Assembly (NCBI RefSeq): GCF_964355755.1
Contig: NC_092678.1
Span: 4,744,922-4,808,921 of the forward strand
Reading direction: 5' to 3'
Source: Antedon mediterranea
Lineage: Eukaryota; Echinodermata; Crinoidea; Comatulida; Antedonidae
DNA: 64,000 bases
Part shown: positions 31,799 to 43,423 of the stretch, piece after piece
How positions within the stretch are numbered: the first letter of the stretch is position 1
Layout of the letters: every line of letters starts with the position of its first letter
Notes under the pieces: generated by a model
What the model was told of the DNA's origin: nothing
Database searches by the model: none
What the model saw: the letters and a program-made list of their open reading frames with translations, nothing else
Made by a program: the position numbers and the translations under genes

Positions 31799-32130
31799 TT
31801 CACTAATTCATTCATCTTAGAAGTTGATGCGAGCAATTGAGGCTTACCAGAAACGTATAGGCCTACGTGTTGTCTTAGCGTTTGCTAGTAGGTCACTCGG
31901 AGAGAATAAGCGGAATATGCTGAATTATAGTAGTATGAAACTAGAATTTCGCGATTTGTTAATGGGAAGTGAATTTATAGGTTACCTGGATAATAACCCG
32001 CTTGACTCACATCCACACATCTTCCAGACTTTGGGCAACCGAAAAAAGATGGATGGCAGACTTAGCGCAATTTAAATTTACAATAAAATACCAACGATCA
32101 ATGCAAACGCTTTGAGCAGAAAGGCCGAAC
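31799..32130 (+). pseudogene. Gypsy B RNase H fragment, unit 2 copy
   Basis: As 10140-10460, with 6 extra bases (around 31858) that keep the frame. Confidence 0.8.
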
Positions 32131-32339
32131 TTGGATCTGAACCATGTCAGCACACTTTGCAAGCCGTTGACGAGTGAACATCATCTATTATTTGGCTCCG
32201 CATACAATGCTGTAAGCCAACGTGCATGTTTGAATCGTGGCAATACTGTATACTATTCAACAGTGCCTTACTACGTTTTGAGTTTTCTCTGTTTTATTTA
32301 TACCCGATTTATTTGAACTGTCTACTGACGAGTTAAGAC

Positions 32340-32743
32340 AATGCCTTACAAAGCCATACTTGATGTACTAGCTTCGGCCGAGTTGAGTAAACAAATATCA
32401 GATAGTATCTCATCAGCACTGACCCGTGCCGCCTTTCGAGCAACCATGAAATCGATATTGGATGAAGTTTTCAATGAAAAATGGAAGCTAAACTGAAACC
32501 CTTGTTTGATAGGTTAGACCAGGGTGAAACTAGAATTAGTGAATTAGAGGACATTAACAAAATCTGTTCCGACTCAGAACACTGCTATATCTGAACTTGA
32601 ATTTAAAATTAGATGTCAAGATTCCTTGATCATGATTTTGAGCAATACTCCCGTCGGAACTCATTAAGGGTATACGGTGTGACGGAGTCTTGCGCGGGAA
32701 ACACGGATAACATTTTGAGTGATATTTGTAATGATAAGCTTGG
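32340..32743 (+). pseudogene. LINE ORF1 fragment, left part
   Basis: MPYKAILDVLASAELSK to the middle of the RRM-like core (NSLRVYGVTES, ILSDICNDKLG), then an abrupt switch at GCTTGGT to LINE A sequence of the third copy. Confidence 0.78.
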
Positions 32744-33106
32744 TCTGGAGCTAGGAGCTTTGTTAGGATTGAGGTCCTGAAGTTGTTTACGCATGCCTTT
32801 AATACTGATGTTGATGTCTGGGCACTCTGACCAGCCCAACCCTTCATTAGTAGGACACCGTTCAAATTCATCCTCGTCAAAACTCTCAGGATCAATGAAT
32901 ACAGATTGGAATTGGTTATTAAGTATGTTGCCTGGCTTTTCAGGATCAGTCACTAGTCTACCATTATGTTTCAAGCTATAAACACAAACATTTCTTTTGA
33001 TAAGTTTCCGTAACTTCTTGTTGGGCACAATTTTTTCATCAGATGATCTTTTCTCAGTAACTGTCCAGTATTGACATCTCGGTGAGTGTTGTATCTCCCT
33101 TTTTAA
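32744..33106 (-). pseudogene. LINE A reverse transcriptase start, third copy
   Basis: Minus strand encodes GRLVTDPEKPGNILNNQFQS, INISIKGMRKQLQDLNPNKA: the pre-RT region and RT motif 0, more complete than in units 1 and 2. Confidence 0.83.
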
Positions 33107-33107
33107 T

Positions 33108-33967
33108 GACTTAAAGCTTGCAGAAACAAAGAGGGAAATCATTAAAGCTAAAGTAAAATTTAATGCCGATAGAAACCTGTAAAAAACTGACCCAGGTAAA
33201 TGGCACCAACAGGTCAGAGTTATGACAAACACTAAGAAAATTTATCTCAATATACCAGTTCCTGAAATTTCTCCTTTGGATCATAAATCCATTGCGGATC
33301 ATAAATCCATTGCTAATGTCATCAATGAATTGTTTACTAACATTAGTGCTCACATCCCTATTCTAAATAAAACTCAATTCCCCGCATTCCTTTTCTCTGA
33401 CAAACCTGCACCTAAACTTTTTCTTTGGGATATTTAAAAAAAATAAAGATCTGTCAAAGAAAACAAGGCCTGCAGACCAGATTTGGTCCCGCCCAAAATT
33501 GTTAAATTATTTGCCATGGAGTTTAGTGAACCACTTTGTGATATACTCAACTGTTCTTTTTCTGAAAAAGTGGAAAAGGCAGTTGTAGTGGAAAAAGGCA
33601 GTTGTAGTCCCTGTGCCCAAGGTTCAGCCTCCTACTATTGACTATTGACAAACTCAGACCTATCTCCATTACTTCTGTGTTTGCCAAAGGAGCTGAGGAG
33701 TTTATCACTGACTGGATCTTGCAAAATATAAGTACAAAAATCGATGTTAACCAGTTTGGAAATGTTAAGGGTTTGTCTACTGCTCATTACCTGACCCACT
33801 TGGTGCATTATCTCTGTCAAGGTGCTGAGAATAAGCACAATGTTGGTACCATTGTTCTTACTGATTTTGATTTCTCCAAGGCCTTTGATCTTATCGACCA
33901 TACCATCCTTGTTAGTAAGATCATTGATTTACTAATAGCCCTATACCCTACTTCATTAAATTATTAA
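33108..33967 (+). pseudogene. LINE B RT fragment, third copy
   Basis: Open for 109 codons from 33638 (IDKLRPISITSVFAKGAEEF, FGNVKGLSTAHYLTHLVHYL, TDFDFSKAFDLIDHTILVSK). It carries a 6-base duplication (TDFDFSKAF for TDFSKAF) and a 12-base local duplication near 33295. Confidence 0.83.
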
Positions 33968-33978
33968 ATTCTTAATTA

Positions 33979-34622
33979 GTCATAGTCATAGTCATATATA
34001 CTTTATTGTCCATTTAAAAAACAGAAATGTGATTTGAAAACTGGCAAAATACAAAAATATAAAATACAATTTACAAAAACACACACAAAAAGTTAAGAGG
34101 CTAAAAATTGTTAAAATTAGATAAAAATTATTATTATTTAATTATATTATATGATTTATTATTATATTGAACTAACGATGATTTAAAGTTTATATAAAAG
34201 CATTAAAACTATAAAAATAAACAAAAGCGGTTACATTTTACCTTTGTACTCTGGAGGTACAAACGAGCACCTAAACCGGTTTGTTTTGGTATTAAGTGCA
34301 CGTAGTCTTATGCCAGAATTCATGAGAGCAAATTGTTTGTGAAGAGGATGTGTTTCATCATCAATGATACTTTTTACTTTTTTTAACACATTTTCTTTAT
34401 ACAAGGATTCAACATCAGGTAAGTGTTCTACTAGTCTAATTGCTCTATTTCCTATTCGATTAAGTTTAATTTTATCTTTTTGCATTGTACAGTATTACCA
34501 TAAAAACAAACATTACAAAAAAGTATTACACTGAGAATTACAGAGTTATAAAACAATTTAAGTATAGTTTTGTCAATTTGTAGGTACTTCATTTTTCTTA
34601 AAATAAACATCTAATAATAATT
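33979..34622 (-). mobile_element. 5'-truncated LINE insertion (third copy only)
   Basis: Absent from units 1 and 2, where the target reads CTTAATTATTT. On the minus strand it encodes a LINE C-terminus (RIGNRAIRLVEHLPDVESLY, THPLHKQFALMNSGIRLRAL, RFRCSFVPPEYKG; frame 34231-34485) and ends at the left in a (GACTAT)n tail (33981-33998). AATTA at both edges is a possible short target duplication. Post-dates the split of this copy. Confidence 0.8.
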
Positions 34623-34735
34623 ATCTTCCCTGTGAGCTTGCGATTGCTCTTCCCTTCTTTGTTTTTGTTTATTTTATTAATTTTTTATATATATATTTTT
34701 ACTATGACATGTTTTTTTACCTGCAATTTGGCTCT

Positions 34736-35690
34736 TACCCACGAGTTGTAATTTTGGTCGATTTTTGATATTTGAAATAAAAGTGAATAACTTATACTTA
34801 TTTTCCCAGATATAGTCTGTTCTCCCTCTTGATCTCCTTGTGTGTGTCAATATCCAAGGAGCAAGGTGTTTGGCTCTTGATAGTTTCTGTGGGATACAAA
34901 TATTCACAGCCTCTTATAGCCAGATGTAAACTCTTTCCAGATATCTTCAGCCTTTGTGTACAAGAACAATGCTTGCTGTGGTTGTTTGGTCCTTTTGGCA
35001 TAGCTATTGGCCTCTAAGTACACAATGTCATGGTCAGAAATTCCTGGTAACACTCTTCAGATGTTGTTGGGAAGGTTAGTCAGATTGTTTGATTCTCTGG
35101 TGGGAATTTTTTGGACGGATTCTTGAAAGTGATTAATGCTCTTTTCATCTGACTTGTCAGGACAATAATAAGAGCAAACAAGAAGACTCCACTGTCCCTT
35201 GAGTTGAATTCTAGACCATAAAACTTCACATTCTGTAAACAGACTTGGTTCATCATTGCATGGCAGATTATCAGCAATTGCAATAAACCACTCCTCCACC
35301 TTGTCTGTTCTCTACGATATACCTTGTAGTTATGTGTAGTTTAATAAATAGTGTAATCAAGGTGGGTCTCACAAACAATGATAACATCAGGCCTAGTACT
35401 CAGAATGGTGTTATGTAAAAGGTGGACTTCATTTGTAACAGACTGAATATTGATATTTAGGAACCGGAGGGGCCACTTGTTTCTCACTTGCCTGCTGGAT
35501 TTGGTTGGTGTTGATGAATGTATAGGTTTGAATTCATTCTCATCCATTGTGGATGTGCTGGTATCTGTCGAATGTACAAACTTTGTGCAAGTCAAATACA
35601 CATCGCTACTGCTGTTATTACCACAGACCAAGCAGTACCAACTATAATGTCAGTATCGCCTAAATGTTGAAACGACTTGATGTCGACATC
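34736..35690 (-). pseudogene. LINE A endonuclease region, third copy
   Basis: Same domain as 6693-7700, with its own deletion near 34950 that removes the SDH-to-linker part. Confidence 0.8.
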
Positions 35691-35737
35691 TTGGCATTCA
35701 ATGTGGAACCAATGTCTGCATGTTTCACATGCAATAG

Positions 35738-36245
35738 CAACCATGAAATCGATATTGGATGAAGTTTTCAATGAAAAATGGAAGCTAAACTGAAACCCTT
35801 GTTTGATAGGTTAGACCAGGGTGAAACTAGAATTAGTGAATTAGAGGACATTAACAAAATCTGTTCCGACTCAGAACACTGCTATATCTAAACTTGAATT
35901 TAAAATTAGATATCAAGATTCCTTGATCATGATTTAGAGCAATACTCCCGTCGGAACTCATTAAGGGTATAGTGTGACGGAGTCTAACGCGGGAAACACA
36001 GATAACATTGTGAGTGATATTTGTAATGATAAGCTTGGTATTAAGTGTTGTATAGGCAATATTGACCGATCTCATCGTGTTGGGAGGAAGAACTCTGATC
36101 AACCTAGAGCCATCTTAGTTTAACTTGTTTCGTATAACTTCACGCTTGCTAAATCTGGTAAGAAGATTCATCTTACAATGGGCTCACTTATAGCGACGAG
36201 ACCATTAGAAGTTTAGCTATTGATTTCACAACATTAGAACCTGGC
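35738..36245 (+). pseudogene. LINE ORF1 fragment, right part
   Basis: Restarts at the ATMKSILDEVFNEKWKL segment already present at 32445 and runs to the end of the RRM-like core (IDRSHRVGRKNSDQPRAILV). It duplicates about 300 bp flanking the nested copy. Confidence 0.78.
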
Positions 36246-36300
36246 AAAAACAACCTCGAAACTGATCTTGCCGGTCCGTATTAAGTAATTATTTATCCAG

Positions 36301-36636
36301 ATGCTACACACTCACACACGTCATGTAGAGCCGCAGAGCATTGTAATAGAACCTGAACAACAAACTGTAGAAAAACAAGTAGAACCTGAACTACAAATGG
36401 TAAAAGAACAACTAGAACCGCAACAGAATAAAGAAACTAAACCTGTTGCTCAAATTGTAAATAAAGATGAAACGAGGGAGAGTGATGATATAGCTCATAC
36501 ACGGCGGAGTGCTTCTAATTACAATACTTGCGACAAAGACGAACTAACACTCAGACGCTCTTCTCGGATTAAGGGAAAAGGCGAAAAACAGAATTATTTG
36601 GAATTAATAACTCCATATTGGCAGAATTTAGCATGA
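36301..36636 (+). pseudogene. Gypsy B Pol C-terminal tail, fuller copy
   Basis: 111-codon open frame: Glu/Gln-rich repeats (VEPELQMVKEQLEPQQ) followed by basic LTLRRSSRIKGKGEK and a stop before the polypurine region. Position and composition fit the end of a Ty3/gypsy Pol. The integrase it belonged to is gone. Confidence 0.7.
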
Positions 36637-37082
36637 CGCAACTTTTGTTAGTACAGATACTTGCTGGATAGCTCAAGTAAAGTTTTTATTTCATGATACA
36701 CTGATGTTGCCAGGGACGACAACATATAAAGCTGGGGTTCATTTCAGTTCATTTTTAGCTGGTGCAACACGACTCTACAGCTCACTATGTCGGTCGGTTC
36801 GTCGGTCGGTTGGTTGGTCAGTAAACACTAACTTGAGCACACGACTGCAGTCTTGTTTTTAATGTTTATAAATTCAAGAATTTCATTATTTTTCTTCCTA
36901 TTTTGAATATTCATATTGTAACTTTGATTATACTTTGATGAACTTTATTCATTTTTCATTTTTGGTTTTGACATTGTACATATGTTACGATAACTGATTT
37001 GTTTGTTTTTTCCCATCTTCTTTTTATGATATATATTTTTAGTGATGTTGTCAGAGACGACAACAGATAAAGCTGGGGAGTA

Positions 37083-37451
37083 TGTAAGGAGCTGGTTTTA
37101 TTTATGTTCAAGTTTATCATATTTCTTTATACATTTTATTAATAGTTTTAATTCTTAATCAAAATATATATTGTTAACAATTATTGGGACAATAATTGCA
37201 TTGTCCTGGCAAAGGAGAGAGGGCAAGCGGTAACTCAGTTGTTATTGCGAGGTGTTTGCAGATTTCGAAGTGAAGAAATACTATATTATTTATCATAATC
37301 ATCAATTTATTGTTTTAATTTACATTTTCTAGCTTGACGTATGCTGGCATTATTGTCCAGTCAAGTTGGGGATTTTTTCAGATTGTTTTCCAGTTTGGTC
37401 TTAGTATTTCTAGTTCCTATTCGAATAAATAATTGGTCATTGAAGTTTACA
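37083..37451 (+). repeat. Gypsy B 3' LTR, 369 bp
   Basis: Starts TGTAAGGAGC after GATAAAGCTGGGGAGTA and ends GAAGTTTACA; AATAAATAAT near 37425 may be the polyadenylation signal. Confidence 0.7.
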
Positions 37452-37537
37452 CCATCTCTCTCTCTCCTGTGTTCACACAACAATAATTTATTATTATTAC
37501 AAATATTTGTTAAATAATTAAGTCCTAGGGAACTTAC

Positions 37538-37662
37538 TTAGTTCAGGAAAGTCATCCTGTGAACAGAATAGATAATGCCACAGACCAGTATCATCTTTAT
37601 GATCCTCACCGTGTGGACGACAACAAGCAATTTGATTAATTGCCCTAGCATCAATTTTCCTC
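37538..37662 (-). pseudogene. SUPT6H-like: SPT6 CPFC-region exon, second set, unit 2
   Basis: As 12879-13003; degraded CPFC motif, same borders. Confidence 0.8.
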
Positions 37663-37742
37663 CTGCAAACAAATAAAATGACATTTTTCAGTTTTCAGTT
37701 CAATAGACGATGAATAAAAACACATTCTTCACTGTAGCTTAC

Positions 37743-37894
37743 CAATATAAAATGTAGCCGGTATTTTTTTGGTCAACATTTGGAATAAAACTTTTAATAG
37801 GGGTCACTTCTTGGAATAAAGATTTCAAATCCTTGTATCGATTGTTTAATTCTGCATGGATATCGTAGAAAGAAATTCTTTTGCTCCCATAGTT
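37743..37894 (-). pseudogene. SUPT6H-like: SPT6 exon (YDI.AEL..RYKDL region)
   Basis: Minus strand is open across the exon: NYGSKRISFYDIHAELNNRY, KDLKSLFQEVTPIKSFIPN, DQKNTGYILY. SPT6 has [20 protein letters not shown] followed by KDLR at this place, just after DAFAEELERQ and before the CPFC exon, and the order here is the same (38220 to 37538). Acceptor TTTACTAG and donor GTAAGC are intact. This is the best exon for confirming the gene identity. Confidence 0.88.
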
Positions 37895-38046
37895 CTAGTA
37901 AACCAAACAAATGAAATATATATGACATATTCATATAAAATGGAAGGAAGAGTAACTTTTTAGTACGCGAATTTCCATACATGTACTGTAAGTGCTAAAA
38001 AGTCTAGACTACAATTGTTACCAGTAATAAACATAATGTTCGTTCC

Positions 38047-38220
38047 CAGTCTTTCTAACTCATCTGCAAAAGCGTCCAAATCTAAATCTCTGGCTTCTCA
38101 GGATTGGCATCCACAGCTGACTCATCATACTCTAAAGCGTCTACTGCCATCTTATGTGCCCAATCGTATTTCTCCAGGTGTGCATGTGTACTGTCGAGTA
38201 CCTCCACATACGCCTCAGTA
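38047..38220 (-). pseudogene. SUPT6H-like: SPT6 exon ([15 protein letters not shown] region), unit 2
   Basis: Minus strand encodes [35 protein letters not shown] and, after a deletion with frameshift, [16 protein letters not shown]. The donor is mutated (GGAACG where the paralogue has GTAATG). Confidence 0.85.
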
Positions 38221-38454
38221 CTGTAAACATTAATTTATGAGGGTTCAATTTATAGTTGTGTTTTGCATCATTGTAAGTACTTCCATTTCATTTATTTATT
38301 TTATTGGCACAAACACCCACAAGGAAAATCATCTTTTGTATTGTAGTTATTTCTGTATTTGGGCCATTGGCCCATGTTTTCCTCTTGTGGCTATATGCCA
38401 TAAAATGTTTAATAAATAAAATTTTAAATATAGCCAATATTGTGAGTACCTACC

Positions 38455-38535
38455 TGGTATGGGATCCCTGAAATGTTCCTTGAACCATCAAAGTAAAGCA
38501 TTGAGTGAAATATGTCTGACATCAACGTTTAATCC
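38455..38535 (-). other. Unidentified exon-like segment, unit 2
   Basis: Copy of 13642-13715, ending in ISGIPYQ before GTAGGTACTCAC. Confidence 0.38.
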
Positions 38536-38879
38536 AATTTTTTACTTGACAAGTATTCTTCTTTGAGTTTTTTTAAATATCTACTTCCTTTAACTCCTTA
38601 TCTCGTTTAAAATAACTGTTGGTACTCTGGTGGTGGGTGGGGTTTTAGAAAGTGAGGTTAGTCAAGTGAGACCGAGTTGGGCTACACATGAAGTAGTAGT
38701 CCTTGCTTTAATCAGTCAGCAATCAGAACTTTAAACTTGAGTTGGATACTCACATATTGTATACAGTTTGTTTAGTAGGCAAGTGTTACCAATAAAAACC
38801 CCATCTTGGGCAAAAAGTTATTTCTATAGGCCTATTGTGTTTTGTGTGTAATTCTGTAAATTTCAGACGTCTTGACCGC

Positions 38880-38965
38880 AGGATTATTTTGCGAGTGCTT
38901 TCCCTCACAACGAATTATAATACAGGATTATTTTGTGCGTGCTTTCCCTCACAACGGATTATAAT
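38880..38965 (+). repeat. 43-bp minisatellite, 2 copies
   Basis: Same family and position (before LINE F) as 14078-14211; one copy fewer. Confidence 0.9.
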
Positions 38966-40355
38966 ATATCTAGAGCTAACTGGGATGATATTTATAGATC
39001 TGATGATGTAAATATGGCATATAATAATTTTTATACAACTTTTGCTAATATATGTGATAATAATGCACCGTTTGTAACTTTTAATCCATCAAAAAAGTAT
39101 TTAAGGAAAAGCCATGAATAACTAGAGCTATTAGAAAGAGTATTAACAAAAAACATCAATTGCATTCTAAACTTGTTAAATCTAACTTCAACATAAACAT
39201 GTCCTTAACATATAAAAGATATAGGAATGTATTAACAGGCCTTCTTAGAAAGGCTAAAGAAATGTATTATGGTGATTTGTTTATGAAAAGTAAAAGTAAT
39301 ACAATTAAAACATGGGGAATTATAAACAGTATTCTTAAAGAGTGTAAATTAAATTATTCCAGATAAACTTAAATTAAATTATGGTAATATAGAATGGCAG
39401 AAATTTAGCAAGCAAGATTGATTGCTCTCAAAAAAGTTCCAATGAATATTTGAAAAATTCAATTAGTTCCTCTTTATATTGGAAACCTGATTTAGAATTT
39501 GAAATTAAAGAATTATTAAGAAATATAGATATAAAAAAGGCCACTGGACATGACCAGTTAACTGCTAGATTAATTAAGGATTCATCTATTGTTATTGCAA
39601 AGCCATTAACATATATTATTAACTTATTACTTGTCACAGGTGTTTTTCCTGATGACTTGAAAGTGGCACAAGTGACTCCAAATTTTTTTAAAGGGTTATA
39701 AGGATCTCCTTGGAAATTATCTACAGATTTCAGTTTTGCCACTATAAACCAAAGTATTTAAAAGGATTGTGAAAAATAAATTATTAGATTTTATAGAAAA
39801 AAATAATATATTTTATTGTCATCAATATGGTTTCCGCCAAAAGTATAGTACTAAACATTCTCTATTTAATCTAGTTAATCAAATAATACAATACTTAGAT
39901 GAGGGGAGAGTCACAGTAGGAGATTTGATTTAGTCAAAGCTAGTCTGGGTTCCAGACGGAGTTTTGTCTTAATATTAGTAAAAAGATAAATATTTTGGCA
40001 CATATAGCGTTTCATACGTATACTACTTGATTTTGTATTTTCAGACAAAAATCGCGGTCGAAATAAAAAAAAAAAAATAAAAAAAAAAGATAATACAGAC
40101 TTGGGGCAAGTCTAAGTCAAAGCCTTTGACACCATTGATCATAGTATTCTTTTGTCTAAACTGGCTCATTATGGAATCAGAAGATTGCCTTTAAATTGGT
40201 TTAAAAATTATTTAGAAAATAGGAGACAATATGTTAAACTCAATGGAGTTCGGTTATCATCACTACTGCGGAGTACCGCAGGGTTCGGTGTTAGGCCCAA
40301 CTATATTTCTTCTCTATATAAATGATTTATCACTCTCTACACCATATTATAATTA

Positions 40356-41456
40356 GGTTATATGCATTATGCATATAACCTGATTCTGTCAGGATCTTTA
40401 TTTATTTATTTATTCTTTCCTTATCACTATTTTGTCCGTGAATTATCTTGATATCAGTTTCATCTAGCTAAGTCAATTTTTCAGAGTATATTTTTTATGG
40501 CCAGGAATCGATGTGGTTATGTTTTCACTGTGCGCAATCAAAAATTACGCGGTCTACTCGCGATTTAACAAAATCACTTTTGTAATCATAAATTCACAAT
40601 CATGAATCATTTTTAAACAAAATTTGGTACTCTTAAATTTTAGGTCATATTTCATCATATGGCAATACAATTGCGTGTGTAGCGCATATAAACGCATACG
40701 TACATGCGCTAAAAATTTTCAAAATTTATTTTCAATGAAATTAGAGTACGTTTCAGGCAATTTTAAGTGTTTAAAAAATTGCCATGAGTGCGCAGATTTT
40801 CGCATGCGCACTGCGCATTAAACGTTGTTGTTAAATTTTTGTTTGATTTCTGTTGTACAACCTTTCTTTAATAATATCATCATATTTTATTAACTTTTTA
40901 ACGTGAAATTGCGTTATACGAGCACGTCAAAGTGAAAGGCTACGCACGTGTATTATGAAATTAGGAGAATAAATGTTGATAAGGTCATCATTAATTGAAT
41001 TTTAAATTTTAAAAATGTATTTCGACAATCAAAAAATTATGACATTTTCGTAGGCCAAAATAACAAACGTGGATGGCTCGGTGGTTTGGGCACGTGTCTA
41101 TGGTGTTCAAGGTACCGAGATCGAGTCTCACCTTGGGAAACAAAACGAAATGAGATTTTTTTTTATTATCCATATTGTTTGTTCAACTTTATTTCTTAGT
41201 GTATAGATTATACACATGATTTTTTATAATGAAATCTAGATAAAAAGTAACTTAAGTCTTTATTATTATGTAACAAATGTGGTTTATGACATTACATACG
41301 CAGAAGAATCTTTGATCGGATTATGATACCGGCTATTGTATTTGCGTTAGCAAGATCCTATCATATATTATAAATAACTAAAGATTCTGAGAAAATCAAT
41401 CAATCAATATATCTTAAATCAATCAATTATCTTTATTTAAATCAATGCATATAACC
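40356..41456. mobile_element. DNA transposon with palindromic end, unit 2 copy
   Basis: Same termini as 15613-16972, about 260 bp shorter from internal deletions. The left-end hairpin has a 2-bp-shorter loop. Contains the same tRNA(Leu)-like segment at about 41068-41134. Confidence 0.7.
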
Positions 41457-41965
41457 TATAATTCATCATAGTGACGAATTAAATCTATTTTTAGATTATT
41501 TGCTGATGACTCAAATTTGTTTCATACTTTTCCAGATGATCAAAGAAACATAGATCTTTCATAAGTCAGTTTGCATTTAGCATATGTAAACCAATGGTGT
41601 AGTGCGAATAGACTTACGATACATACTTCCAAGATGCATTTTATTTTGTTTAGTGGGAGAAACAAAACTGTCTTAACTCAAGGACATGTGACTCTTAATG
41701 ATAGTATAATTAAAGAGGTAGAATCGGCTTCTTTTGTGGGACTTATTATGGATAAACATTTAATTTTTAATAAACATATTGAACATGTTAATATTATCTT
41801 AAGAAAAAAAATTTGAATTTCGTATAAACTCAGGTTATTTGTTCTAAAGCATATATTATTATCATTATACCAAAACATTTATTCAACTTATATAATGTAC
41901 GGTCTTGAAGTTTGGGGTGGTACATTCCATTCTTAATTAAACTATATTTATTTATCACAAAAGAT

Positions 41966-42185
41966 AATAATAATAATAAATAACATTTATAAAGCGCAAG
42001 AGACAAAGGTTTCAAAGCGCTGTGTTTTCCAAGATCAGTGCAAGTAGTAGCGTGCGATTATGCTTCTCTGAAGAGATGAGTTTTGAGTTTAGTTTTAAAT
42101 GTGATAACAGATTTTGATGAGCGTATTTTGAGTGGTAGAGTGTTCCAGAGTTTTGGGGCTGCGACAGCGAAAGCACGATCACCGT
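41966..42185. mobile_element. Insertion in LINE F of unit 2 only
   Basis: Begins with (ATA)n and contains AACATTTATAAAGCGCAAGA and GTGTTCCAGAGTTTTGGGGC; unit 1 reads AAAAGATGGCAGTTAGAGCG instead. The A/T tract at one end suggests a truncated retroelement tail. It post-dates the duplication. Family not assigned. Confidence 0.6.
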
Positions 42186-42655
42186 TAGAGCGATAACCTT
42201 TAGTAATTATACAGCACACGCATTTCCTCTGTTTGTTAAATTAAATAGCTTAAATATTTTTAAATTATATAAGCTTTTATGTATGATTTAATTAATAATA
42301 ATTTATCACATTCATTTGATTAATACTGTATGTTATTACAACATGAATATGGTACTAGACAAAGGCAACGAGGTAATCTGGTTTTACTCAAAGTCAAAAC
42401 AAATATTGGAAAAACAGCATTCTCTTATGCAGGTCCTGCTATATGGAATGAGTTGCCTCTTCCAATTAGAGCCCATTTATTCAGAACTTTATTAAGTCTT
42501 CATTCACTGATATTTATTACATGCTTAAATATATATATATTTTTGTTCCCTCTTAGTCTATGTGTATATATTGCCACACATAATTTAAAGTGTTGTGGGG
42601 TTGGACTTGACTAGCGTTTTGCTATTTTCCAGCTCCAATTATCCATTGTATATAT

Positions 42656-42817
42656 ATTTGAGTGCTTTCCCTCACACGGATTATAATTCAGGATTATTTT
42701 GTGAGTGCTTTCCCTCAAAACAGATTATAATTCACGATTATTTTGTGAACACTTTCCCTCACAAGGGATGATAATTCAGGATTATTTTGCGAGTGCTTTC
42801 CCTCAAAACGGATTATA
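42656..42817 (+). repeat. 43-bp minisatellite, 4 copies
   Basis: Counterpart of 17972-18143, directly before the cyclin D pseudogene. Confidence 0.9.
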
Positions 42818-43304
42818 ATGTTAGAGGTATCTGAAACCCAGAGATGTGAGGACGATGATAGAATTTGTAAAAAACAGAATATCTGAAACAAACAGTACCA
42901 CTTCTAGCTGAAACCCTGATAGACTAGACGGACAACTCAATTACATACCAACAACTTATGGAAATCGAGGTTTCTATTGTGAAGGACCTGAACCACTTAC
43001 TCCACAAGATGTATTGGAACAAGTGCTTAGTGCATTAAACATTAAACATAAGTACATCACTTCAATAACAAGGAAATGTAATGATGTTATATATCGGTGT
43101 ATCAAAGACTACTCATTCACCACTTATCCACCTTCTTTGATAGTTGCGGGGTGTACCATGTACATATTGGAAGACAGGGTGCCAAACCTGACATCACAGT
43201 TAAACGTGCTGACAGAAATAATATCTGAGAACATTATTAAATGCAGAGACAAAATCAAACTGATTGTCAAGAGGGAAAGAAAAGAAAACGTTGATGAATT
43301 ATGA
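42818..43304 (+). pseudogene. CCND-like: Cyclin D-like retropseudogene, copy 2
   Basis: As copy 1 but with deletions removing the LLGAGCLFVASK segment. The C-terminal cyclin fold is open from 43014 (VLEQVLSALNIKHKYITSIT, YPPSLIVAGCTMYILEDRVP, IKCRDKIKLIVKRERKENVD, stop). Confidence 0.83.
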
Positions 43305-43423
43305 CATTTTGAAATTTTTACTTTACGTTGTACTAAAGACATTTATTGTTTTAACTTAACTTCCGAATACTTATTGACATTAAAAATTAAATTAGAATAA
43401 ACTCACAACAGATGATAATTCAG

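Larger units (their letters stand above)
32744..35737 (+). repeat. Third partial copy of the duplicated block (older branch)
   Basis: Collinear with about 4830-7767 of unit 1 but lacking the MITE (empty TAAT near 33106) and the foldback insertion (single TCTTACCCACGA at 34734). It keeps bases lost in units 1 and 2 (LINE A NPNKAP region at 32744-32790, LINE B VKGLST region at 33770). It is flanked on both sides by the same LINE ORF1 segment. Right junction at TGCAATAGC/AACCATG with 3-bp microhomology (AGC). Confidence 0.88.
31571..37451 (+). mobile_element. Gypsy element B, unit 2 copy, split by nested duplication
   Basis: LTR remnant at 31571-31740, RNase H at 31799-32130, LINE ORF1 up to 32743, nested third copy 32744-35737, ORF1 again from 35738, Pol tail 36301-36636 and 3' LTR 37083-37451 (369 bp, TGTAA...TTACA ends). 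Confidence 0.72.
38966..42650 (+). pseudogene. LINE F, unit 2 copy
   Basis: Collinear with 14212-17900. The RT start (KNSISSSLYWKPDLEFEIKE, KKATGHDQLTARLIKDSSIV) is better preserved here. After the DNA transposon it keeps a longer active-site region (FADDSNLFHTFPDDQRNIDL near 41500) that is deleted in unit 1, and a fuller 3' coding end (GKTAFSYAGPAIWNELPLPI). Still broken by stops and insertions. Confidence 0.87.
26211..43423 (+). repeat. Segmental duplication, unit 2
   Basis: Direct, collinear copy of 4546-18805, longer because of the nested third copy (32744-35737), a fuller Pol tail, a fuller SPT6 exon set and a 41966-42185 insertion. It starts here only because unit 1 is interrupted there by the gypsy element; true homology may extend further left. 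Confidence 0.93.
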
